From NCBI GenBank assembly GCA_937899725.1, contig CALCCA010000204.1, forward strand, positions 1 to 64,000: 64,000 nt of DNA, in the 5' to 3' direction. The translations under genes and the position numbers were made by a program. Positions 54,198 to 62,814 of this stretch are shown here, piece after piece. Below the pieces are notes generated by a model. It was not told the DNA's origin. It ran no database searches and saw only the letters and a list, made by a program, of their open reading frames with translations. This DNA is from an uncultured Halomicronema sp. Lineage in GTDB: Bacteria > Cyanobacteriota > Cyanobacteriia > Phormidesmidales > Phormidesmidaceae. Every line of letters begins with the position of its first letter. Position 1 is the stretch's first letter.

Positions 54198-54576
54198 CCG
54201 TTATCAGCGAGGATGGCAAAAACTCGCCGAAGTTGATGGCCAGGCGGGAGAACACGTGATTGCCAGCTTAAAAGACATTGCACCGGATTTGGCCCGGTAC
54301 ATCATTGAATTTCCCTTTGGCGATATCTATTCCCGTCCTGGACTCGATTTGAAATCTAGAGAAATTGCCACCGTGGCGGCACTGACAGCCATGGGAAACG
54401 CCCAACCACAGCTCAAAGTCCACATTCACGGGGCCTTAAATGTGGGCTGCACCCGCGAAGAAGTGGTCGAAGTCATCATGCAGATGGCCGTCTATGCCGG
54501 TTTTCCAGCTGCTTTGAGCGGCGTTTTTGCGGCCAAAGACGTGTTTGCCGACCGCGATGCTAGCGCCATGAGTTGA
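54163..54576 (+). CDS. Carboxymuconolactone decarboxylase (CMD/AhpD) family protein
   Basis: A 137-residue all-helical protein of the CMD superfamily. The family pattern is visible in [57 protein letters not shown]. Only one Cys (NVGC) is present in the core, so an AhpD-type CxxC peroxidase mechanism is excluded. In other bacteria, AdhR-like regulators control neighbouring CMD genes during carbonyl stress. The ATG at 54163 is inside the regulator gene (35-base overlap), so translation is likely coupled. Confidence 0.9.
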   Translation: MGQIHPPDAPTDRYQRGWQKLAEVDGQAGEHVIASLKDIAPDLARYIIEFPFGDIYSRPGLDLKSREIATVAALTAMGNAQPQLKVHIHGALNVGCTREEVVEVIMQMAVYAGFPAALSGVFAAKDVFADRDASAMS

Positions 54577-54951
54577 GCCAGGGCGTTCAGTTAAGAGGAA
54601 AAAAGCGGCCAATTCGCACACTTGGAACGCTAGGATTAGCCATTTCGGCTCTCGGGTTGGGCGGTTCGGATGAGTTCAGCCGATGAAACCGCGAGGCATC
54701 GGCAGCGGTGCGCCCCCTTCCCCACAATCAGCACCTGAAACCAAAGGCCGCTCATGTCTCTGCGGGATATCCGACCGCTGCAGGCGCTCAACCGTCCGCC
54801 CACTTTGACTAAACTGTAGGCGTGCCAACCCATTCATCCTAAGCCATGCCCATTATTTCGACCCTGCTGACCCTGATGATCTTTGCCTGGTCACTGTTGA
54901 TTATTTTCAGCCAATTTGTGGCCTAGAGACCGACCGGCCCCGACCTGGCAC
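54577..54951. other. Gene-poor stretch with one tiny ORF
   Basis: Apart from the 26-codon ORF at 54846 nothing is recognised. Confidence 0.35.
54846..54926 (+). CDS. Possible 26-aa membrane peptide
   Basis: The ORF encodes MPIISTLLTLMIFAWSLLII and then FSQFVA, a single hydrophobic helix with no charged residue. Its size is that of small photosynthetic subunits such as PetN or PetL, but the sequence does not match any I know. No clear ribosome-binding site precedes it. It is convergent with nth, 25 bases away. Treat it as a candidate only. Confidence 0.35.
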   Translation: MPIISTLLTLMIFAWSLLIIFSQFVA

Positions 54952-55653
54952 CTAAGCAATTGGCGTGCTGGACTGTTCAGAGATCGCCTCACTCGGTGGC
55001 GAGAGTTTGGCAGCGGCGCAGAGGTCGGCCAGCTCGCAGCGATCGCAGGCGGGCTTGCGCGCATTGCACACGGCGCGACCGTGATAAATCAGCCGAATCG
55101 ACCAGTTCTCCCAATCTGGTTGGGGAATCAGCTTCATCAAATCCTGCTCAATCTTTTTCGGGTCGCTGTGCTTGGTGAAACCCAGTCGATTGGTCAAGCG
55201 CTTGACGTGAGTATCGACCGTCACGCCAGCATTGATGCCAAAGGCGTGGGCCAACACGACATTCGCGGTTTTTCTGGCGGCACCCGGTAAACTCGTCAGC
55301 TCCGCCATGGTTTGCGGCACTTCGCCGCCAAAATCCGTCACGATTTTGCGGCAGGCTCCCTGAATGTTCTTAGCTTTATTGCGGTAAAAGCCGGTCGATC
55401 GCACCAGCGTTTCCAGCTCGCTCAGGTCAGCTTCAGCCATGGCCCGCGCGTCGGGAAACCGCGCAAACAAGGCTGGAGTCACCAGATTCACCCGTTCGTC
55501 CGTACATTGGGCCGATAAAATAGTCGCCACCAACAGCTGCACCGGCGTTTCATAGTCCAGCGAGCAGGTGGCGTCAGGATACAGGCGCTTGAGCCGAGCT
55601 AGCACTTCAAGGGCGCGCTGCTTTTTGGGCAACCGCTGGCGGCGCGGACTCAC
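54952..55653 (-). CDS. nth: Endonuclease III (DNA glycosylase/AP lyase)
   Basis: Removes oxidised pyrimidines from DNA and cleaves abasic sites. It shows the helix-hairpin-helix LTSLPGAARKTANVVLAHAFG with the catalytic Lys, the catalytic Asp in VTVDTHVKRL, and the Fe4S4 motif CNARKPACDRCELADLC (C-x6-C-x2-C-x5-C). The hairpin reads LPGAARKTA instead of the usual LPGVGRKTA. The GTG start at 55653 overlaps the rseP stop by four bases (GTGA), making an rseP-nth operon. The length of 233 residues includes a C-terminal Ser/Pro-rich extension of about 20 residues. Confidence 0.95.
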   Translation of the reverse strand: MSPRRQRLPKKQRALEVLARLKRLYPDATCSLDYETPVQLLVATILSAQCTDERVNLVTPALFARFPDARAMAEADLSELETLVRSTGFYRNKAKNIQGACRKIVTDFGGEVPQTMAELTSLPGAARKTANVVLAHAFGINAGVTVDTHVKRLTNRLGFTKHSDPKKIEQDLMKLIPQPDWENWSIRLIYHGRAVCNARKPACDRCELADLCAAAKLSPPSEAISEQSSTPIA

Positions 55654-56741
55654 TGCAGCAAATCCTGAAAGATTTCTAGCTGGGAGGTATCGCGCACGAT
55701 CAAAAAGACTCCGAGACCGAGCAGCAGCACTAAGCCCGTCTGCATCACGTTTTCTTGCAGGCGATCGGGCAGGGGCTTGCCCCGCAGCGCCTCAATTAAC
55801 AAAAAGGCCAACTGCCCCCCATCTAAAGCGGGCAGGGGCAAAATGTTGATAATCGCCAGGTTAATGCTGATGATCGCGGTGAAAGGGAATAGCGTCGCGA
55901 CATTTTTGGAAACTAAGTCTGCACCCTGTTCGGCAATTCCGACTGGGCCAGCAATCTGCCCTGACATGGCTGAAAAGTTGGTGATCAGCATGGCAAAGCC
56001 CTGCACTGTTTGCAGCAACATGCCCTGGAACTGTTGAGCCGCTAACGAAAAGACTTCAAAGACGTTATTTGCCCGACGGTACTCGACCTCACCATTGCGC
56101 TGTAGCCGCACCCCAATCTCCGATTTCCCGTCTGGGCCAATCTCTGGCGTCACCGTCAGGTCAAGAATTTCGCCCTGTCGCTGCACAGTCATCTCAATCG
56201 GCTGTTCGGGATTGTCTTGAATCAGCTGCACAAACGACTGAACGGTGGTTTCGTCCGTGCCAAAGTCGATGCCGCCAGCAGAAAGAATCACGTCACCCGA
56301 ACGCATTCCGGCCACCGCTGCCGGATCAGATTCTGAAATCAGTTGGGGGATGAGAATACCCGGTTCTGGAGTGAATGCTTGGGGCACCCCCACAGACGCA
56401 AACTGAGCGACAAAGATCAAGTAAGCAAACAGCAGATTAGCCACCACGCCCGCGCTGATGACGATCGCCCGATCCAAAATCGGGCGATTTCTCAAAAGGT
56501 CGGGATCTTCGGGCGGAATTTCGCTCTCGGGATCATCGTCGGGAAAGCCCACAAAGCCACCCAGGGGAATCGCCCGCAGGGCATATTCCGTGTCTGGCCC
56601 CTGATACTTCCACAGGATCGGGCCAAAACCAATTGAGAAGCGGTTGACGTGAATTCCCTGGAATCGAGCAGCCAGGAAGTGCCCTGATTCATGAACAAAG
56701 ATGAGCAAGGCGATAGCGGCGATCACGGCCAGAACGGACAT
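55650..56741 (-). CDS. rseP: Site-2 (RIP) metalloprotease RseP
   Basis: An intramembrane zinc protease that cleaves anti-sigma factors and other membrane proteins. The HExxH motif is FVHESGHFLAAR (about residue 16), the second metal motif is NILPLPALDGGQLAFLLIEAL, and a PDZ domain lies between (PAAVAGMRSGDVILSAGGIDF). Four membrane segments are seen. The ATG at 56741 (MSVLAVIAAIALLIF) begins at the first helix. It is translationally coupled to nth by GTGA. A site-1 partner is not in the window. Confidence 0.94.
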   Translation of the reverse strand: MSVLAVIAAIALLIFVHESGHFLAARFQGIHVNRFSIGFGPILWKYQGPDTEYALRAIPLGGFVGFPDDDPESEIPPEDPDLLRNRPILDRAIVISAGVVANLLFAYLIFVAQFASVGVPQAFTPEPGILIPQLISESDPAAVAGMRSGDVILSAGGIDFGTDETTVQSFVQLIQDNPEQPIEMTVQRQGEILDLTVTPEIGPDGKSEIGVRLQRNGEVEYRRANNVFEVFSLAAQQFQGMLLQTVQGFAMLITNFSAMSGQIAGPVGIAEQGADLVSKNVATLFPFTAIISINLAIINILPLPALDGGQLAFLLIEALRGKPLPDRLQENVMQTGLVLLLGLGVFLIVRDTSQLEIFQDLLQ

Positions 56742-56999
56742 AGATTCTCGGTGTTGTAACAAATACGTTGTCTTATTCTATCTGCCTACCCCCGCGATCA
56801 CCGGCGAATTTGTGACGGTCAACGGTGAGGAGATCCCTATCGGTCGCAGTGGATGCGGCGAGCCCCCCCATTTGTCCGATTTGTATTAGCCCAGCGGCAG
56901 GTGGCTGCAGGCATTCAAGCCGGGGAATTTACGAAAAGCCTGATCCCCTCGCTGTGTTCAGTAGTGTCAGCCGTTCACCCAGTTAATTCAGGCAAGGCG

Positions 57000-57424
57000 A
57001 TGACACCTCACACCCCCGAGCAGAGGGCGATCAACGTCCGGTCATGGCTCCAACCCAAGACGGTGTTAGCGGTGACCGGCAGCGGGCTCCTCAGTTTGGC
57101 AGCGTTGATAATGACCAATCCTGGCCAAGACGCTTATGTGAGCTATGCCGCTAAGCGGTTCCCAGCAGAACTCAAGCAAGACTGTGACGAGCTGCAAAGA
57201 GAGATTCACGTTGGCGGGGTCGTGACCTTGCCCAGCGAGGACTTGTGCCGCTCTTTGGTAAACAGTGCCGACCTGGTCGGACGCGGCGTGGTCAGCGGCT
57301 AATTGATCGCTCAACCGATCGCACAAACTGGGGTGCTTGCAGCATTTACACCACCACCATCGCGGGCAGAGCGATCAAAACGGTGGGCATCGGTAGGCAC
57401 TTTTTCCCGTTTTATCACCCATAG
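57000..57424 (+). pseudogene. DUF4359 family exported protein, frameshifted
   Basis: The first frame runs from the ATG at 57000 (MTPHTPEQRAINVRSWLQPK) through a membrane/signal segment (VLAVTGSGLLSLAALIMTNP) to a stop at 57300-57302. Shifting by one base at about 57298 restores the C-terminal half, LIDRSTDRTNWGACSIYTTT and IAGRAIKTVGIGRHFFPFYH, ending at a stop 57422-57424. This second half fits the DUF4359 end (I..ST.R.N...S.Y.T...TIGI..HF). A one-base loss, or a sequencing error, explains it. The gene runs into the serS 3' end eight bases away. Confidence 0.75.
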
Positions 57425-57431
57425 GCGGGCG

Positions 57432-59160
<1,729 letters not shown>

Positions 59161-59184
59161 TGACAATAAATATTGTCATTGACA
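59161..59184. promoter_or_regulatory. Candidate operator/promoter of the MerR-VWA operon
   Basis: TGACAATAAATATTGTCA (59161-59178) is a near-perfect palindrome (8 of 9 pairs). It abuts a -35-like TTGACA (59179-59184); no equally good -10 box is seen, so the promoter itself is uncertain. Confidence 0.55.
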
Positions 59185-59214
59185 ATTTAGTATGTCAGCA
59201 TTTACGATGGCGGT

Positions 59215-59898
59215 ATGGAGAAGCTACAGCAAATTGCCGACCAGCAGCCGGAGTTGACCCTGGAAGGCTTTGTCGAAACCGTCAACGATTGTTTGCCCCA
59301 GTGTTTACCCGAGTCAACCACCGGGGGACGCGGGCAAGAGTCGGTGAATGCTCGACTAGTACGCCATTACACCACCCAAGGGTTACTGGATAAACCGCTC
59401 AAGCAAGGCCGAGAAGCCCGCTATGTCTATCGGCATGTGCTGCAACTTTTAGCACTGCGGCGATTGTTGGCAGACGGGTACAGCGTCAGCTCGATTACCG
59501 GGCTGATCGACGGTCAAGCTAACCCGGTGTTGGAAAGCATTTTGCAGGGACGTACTCAACTCACGGTTGAGGCGGCCAATCCAGCCCTGGCCTTTTTATC
59601 CCAGATTCGAGATCGCGCCACGCCTGCTGCTCCGGTTCCCGCTCCGGCAGCTCGCCAACGCCGGTCGGCTCCGGCCCCCTCAGCACGCACAGCGTCTACT
59701 CCGTCTCCAGCTACGCCCGCAGCTTCCTCAGGGGAACTGCCCTCCCAAACCTGGACTCGCGTAGAACTGCGTAACGGTTTGGAATTGCATCTACGGCAGG
59801 ACTTTATCGCCCCAGCCACCGCCGCTGAACGCGAACAACTTCTACAACTGATTGCTCACCATCTCACCCCTCAGCCTGATCGGAGGCCAACCCTATGA
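59215..59898 (+). CDS. MerR-like HTH protein with C-terminal extension, upstream of a VWA gene
   Basis: A 227-residue protein whose residues 45-100 form a MerR-type winged helix (ARLVRHYTTQGLLDKPLKQGREARYVYRHVLQLLALRRLLADGY), though the usual N-terminal HTH of MerR is offset by about 40 residues. A Pro/Ala/Ser-rich linker (residues 130-175) connects to a small C-terminal module (TWTRVELRNGLELHLRQDF, then a helix). Its 3' end overlaps the next gene's ATG by four bases (ATGA), so both are translated together. The C-terminal module is not one I recognise. Confidence 0.8.
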   Translation: MEKLQQIADQQPELTLEGFVETVNDCLPQCLPESTTGGRGQESVNARLVRHYTTQGLLDKPLKQGREARYVYRHVLQLLALRRLLADGYSVSSITGLIDGQANPVLESILQGRTQLTVEAANPALAFLSQIRDRATPAAPVPAPAARQRRSAPAPSARTASTPSPATPAASSGELPSQTWTRVELRNGLELHLRQDFIAPATAAEREQLLQLIAHHLTPQPDRRPTL

Positions 59899-61169
59899 CT
59901 CAATCCCCCAACCAACCCCAAATTGAATTAATTCCCTTGCATGACGCCATCGTGGCGCAGCGATCAGTCACGCTAGATGTGCTCGTTCGCATTACACCGC
60001 CCACCATTACCCCAAAAACCGAGCGGCCGGCGCTCAACCTCAGCCTGGTGATCGATCGCTCAGGTTCCATGGGCGGTGCGAAGATTGCCCGCGCCCGTGA
60101 GGCCGCTCGCTTTGCGATCGAAAATCTGTTGCCCAGCGATCGCCTCAGCATCGTCCTGTTTGACAACCAGATTGAAACGCTGGTACCCAGCACCCTGGCC
60201 ACCGATAAAAATAGCCTGCTTGGCCAGCTCGATCAGGTCAAGGCGCGAGGGACGACCGCCCTGCATGCGGGCTGGGTGGAGGGCGGCCTGCAGGTGAGCC
60301 AATATCTCAATCCTGACCAGCTCAATCGCGTCATTCTCTTGTCAGATGGACTGGCCAACGTGGGCGAAACCCGCCCCGACGCGATCGCCACCGATGTGCA
60401 TGGGTTAGCCCAGCGCGGCGTTAGCACCACCGCCTTAGGCATCGGCGACGACTACAGCGAGGATCTGCTGGCGGCGATGGCAACCAGCGGCGACGGCAAT
60501 TTTGTACACATTGCCTCGGCTGAGCAACTGGCTGCCATCTTTGAAACCGAGCTATCGGGCCTCGCCGCCACCCTGGGCCAACGCGTTAGCCTGGGCTTAG
60601 AGCCCCAATCGGGCGTCAAGGTGATGGCGGTGCTCAATGACTTTGCGCCAACCTCGACCGGTCGATACAAGCTGCCCAATTTGACCGTGGGCAACCCGCT
60701 CAATGTGGTGGTGCGCCTGCAAGTGCCCGCGCTCGATCAAGGCGGTGAACTGCTGCGCGTGCGTCTGGCTTGGGATGCGGCTGACCAGCGCGATCGCCAG
60801 GTTTTAGAGGCCGAGTTATCGCTGCCCCTCGTCAGTCAAGAACAGTTTAGTGATTTTCCAGCGAATGCGGTGGTGCAAGAGCAAGTGGCGCTGATGATGG
60901 CGGCGCGGGCGCGCCGCGAAGCAATCGCCTTAACCGATAGCGGTGACTATGAACGCGCTCGCGCTTCTTTGCAAGATGCGCGGCTGGCCATGGCGGCGAT
61001 GGCCCCGTCGCCCGCCCTGCAAGAAGAACAGTCGGTGTTGGCCGACCTGGAAGCAGATTATCAGGGCGGTAAAATCTCTAGCGCCCGCAAAAAAGCGGCT
61101 TCGCAGTCCTATAACCTGCAGCGAGCGGGCAAATCACAGCCCCGGCGATCGATGGATTCTATTTCCTGA
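59895..61169 (+). CDS. von Willebrand factor A (VWA) domain protein
   Basis: A 424-residue cytoplasmic protein with one VWA domain at about residues 48-225. The metal-ion-dependent adhesion site is NLSLVIDRSGSMGG (DxSxS), with the Thr in ARGTTALHAG and the Asp in ILLSDGLANVG. The second half contains a beta-rich domain and then an Ala/Arg-rich helical region (MMAARARREAIALTDSGDYERARASLQDARL, then a Lys/Ser/Arg tail). VWA proteins commonly assemble with AAA ATPases; none is adjacent. It is co-translated with the MerR-like gene. Confidence 0.9.
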   Translation: MTQSPNQPQIELIPLHDAIVAQRSVTLDVLVRITPPTITPKTERPALNLSLVIDRSGSMGGAKIARAREAARFAIENLLPSDRLSIVLFDNQIETLVPSTLATDKNSLLGQLDQVKARGTTALHAGWVEGGLQVSQYLNPDQLNRVILLSDGLANVGETRPDAIATDVHGLAQRGVSTTALGIGDDYSEDLLAAMATSGDGNFVHIASAEQLAAIFETELSGLAATLGQRVSLGLEPQSGVKVMAVLNDFAPTSTGRYKLPNLTVGNPLNVVVRLQVPALDQGGELLRVRLAWDAADQRDRQVLEAELSLPLVSQEQFSDFPANAVVQEQVALMMAARARREAIALTDSGDYERARASLQDARLAMAAMAPSPALQEEQSVLADLEADYQGGKISSARKKAASQSYNLQRAGKSQPRRSMDSIS

Positions 61170-61188
61170 TCAGAATATGGGCTCGGTT

Positions 61189-61338
61189 CTAAAGGTGATC
61201 GGGATCGACAAACTCAATGCCATATTTGGCCGCGATCGGAGCCATTTTTGCCAAACTGGGTACGCCCAAGTCAGAGGCTTCTCCCGCCGCTGGGGTTGAG
61301 GCCTCTAGTAAAAAGTTCTGAAACCAGTAATACCAGTT
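61189..61338 (-). pseudogene. 3' remnant of a cupin-like gene
   Basis: Reading the minus strand, an open frame of about 48 codons ends at a TAG (61189-61191). It encodes WYYWFQNFLLEASTPAAGEA, then SDLGVPSLAKMAPIAAKYGI and EFVDPDHL, a credible protein tail like those ending some cupin-domain proteins. The frame is closed by a stop just upstream, and no start or core domain remains. It is a decayed or truncated gene. Confidence 0.45.
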
Positions 61339-61397
61339 CTACGAATTACAGCTACACAGACAAGTCGGCTTTCTCCCTCGGGGAGACGCGATGCGAA

Positions 61398-61433
61398 CGA
61401 CTCCGCTCAGCCGACGTTCCTTGAGCGGAGTCG
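61398..61433. repeat. 12-bp perfect hairpin in a dispersed-repeat-like segment
   Basis: CGACTCCGCTCA (61398-61409) and TGAGCGGAGTCG (61422-61433) with a 12-nt loop. The segment starts with GGGAGACGCGATGCGAACG, a motif that recurs in cyanobacterial REP/RAYT-type dispersed repeats. Confidence 0.6.
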
Positions 61434-61568
61434 CAAGGAAGATCTGTAGCCCAGTTTCAGAGAATTGGTATAAGTAGTTAGCCTGATGAGATGTGGGCAA
61501 GCAATAACGAAGTTGAGATTACGCCGAGCGTCCTTATAGATTAAGGAGCGACGACGAAGGATGGCTGT

Positions 61569-62663
61569 GTGAAGGACAAGAATACGACCAAGAAGAAGGC
61601 GACGCGCAAGACGCTCCCCAAGGATCTGGACGAGCTCTTGGACGCGGCGGCGGCGAGCGACGACTACAGGGCGGTCTACGAGGCGCTCCAGCGGTGCCTG
61701 CCGGATGCGCGTGGAGGCTACGGTAAGGGGACGCTGCTGATGAACGGTCGCTGCACTGTCGAGCTGGCACGCTGGGCGATCGAGCGCGGCACGGACATTC
61801 ACGCCACCGACACCTGGGGCTACACGGCCCTCCACGAAAGCGCCCGCTCCCGCTTCCACCACCGGCTCACGCCTGCCCAATTGATCGATCTGGGGGCTGA
61901 CGTGCACCGGACCTCGAACGAAGGCCTCACCCCCCTGCACTCCGCCGTCGATGGCAAGCACCTCGACGCCGTCCAGGCGCTCCTAGCGCATGGCGCTCAC
62001 GTGAACGCGCGCTCGACCAACGACTTAACACCCTTGGAATACGGATTTCTTCGGATGTCAAACGTCCACCTTGTGGCCATGGTCCCGGTGGCGAAGGCGC
62101 TCCTAAACGCTGGCGCGGAGGTGACTCAGCAAGCGAAGGAGGCGGTCCTGCGCGCGAGCCAGAACTTTGAATTCCATCGAGCCGGCTTCAACAGCGACTC
62201 GGTCGAGGAAACTTCCGCTGCTGCCGAGGCGCTCTGTGCTCTGTTCTCGGTGGAACCGGCAGCAAGGCGGCGCATGCATGACGGCAATTCACCCATCGTC
62301 GCTATTGCGCGGACGCCCGCCGAGCGCTTCGCTGAGCTCTGGGACCTCCTAGTGCCCTCGAGCGGTCCCTGCAAGACGCTACAGGGCGAGGTCGTACGGA
62401 TTGCCGGTCGTGTCCGCGACGAGTGGTATCGCAATGGCGGTGGAAACTGGGATCGAGACTACGCCTCCATGGCCAGCGCCTTCAACAAACACGTGGGCAC
62501 ACACCAGGCTCTGGACCCGGCGGACCTCGACGCCTGCGCACAGGTCGTGCGGTCGCTTCGTAAGAACCCCGACGGCAGCGACCGCCTGGTAAATTGGGCT
62601 GTGGAGTGGGTTGCCCGGAACCCGGCCCCGATCCCACTCCCGCCGCCGCCATACCAACGGTGA
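61569..62663 (+). CDS. Ankyrin-repeat protein, probably acquired
   Basis: A 364-residue protein. Ankyrin repeats lie at about residues 75-165: DTWGYTALHESA, then NEGLTPLHSAVDGKHLDAVQALLAHGAHVN, and NDLTPLEYGF. The C-terminal half is unrecognised (MHDGNSPIVAIARTPAERFAELWDLL, VVRIAGRVRDEWYRNGGGNWDRDY) and ends in a Pro-rich tail. The start is a GTG at 61569, because the ATG at 61561 runs into a stop. No complete HIP1 site occurs in the gene, and its GC-rich codon use (CGC/GCG, CTC) differs from nearby genes, which suggests transfer. Upstream lies a repeat-rich scar. Confidence 0.82.
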   Translation: MKDKNTTKKKATRKTLPKDLDELLDAAAASDDYRAVYEALQRCLPDARGGYGKGTLLMNGRCTVELARWAIERGTDIHATDTWGYTALHESARSRFHHRLTPAQLIDLGADVHRTSNEGLTPLHSAVDGKHLDAVQALLAHGAHVNARSTNDLTPLEYGFLRMSNVHLVAMVPVAKALLNAGAEVTQQAKEAVLRASQNFEFHRAGFNSDSVEETSAAAEALCALFSVEPAARRRMHDGNSPIVAIARTPAERFAELWDLLVPSSGPCKTLQGEVVRIAGRVRDEWYRNGGGNWDRDYASMASAFNKHVGTHQALDPADLDACAQVVRSLRKNPDGSDRLVNWAVEWVARNPAPIPLPPPPYQR

Positions 62664-62814
62664 TCAGCGAGAGAGTGTTGAACACAGCCGCAAGCTTACT
62701 TCTTGGTGCTTGGTAATTGAGGTGGTGTAAAGCTATCGGACAGATGGTGCTTTGGTGCTAGTGGCGAGATGATCGCCACTCAAGCACTGCATTCAAACCG
62801 TTGGCCGCAAGCTT

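Larger units (their letters stand above)
61170..61568. other. Gene-poor stretch with remnants
   Basis: It contains a gene remnant (61189-61338), a hairpin repeat (61398-61433) and the upstream region of the ankyrin gene. Otherwise unremarkable. Confidence 0.4.

Noticed and set aside
56701-56889. Plus-strand ORF ending GEFVTVNGEEIPIGRSGCGEP
   Set aside because: Overlaps the start of rseP on the opposite strand; the tail looks protein-like but matches nothing known to me.
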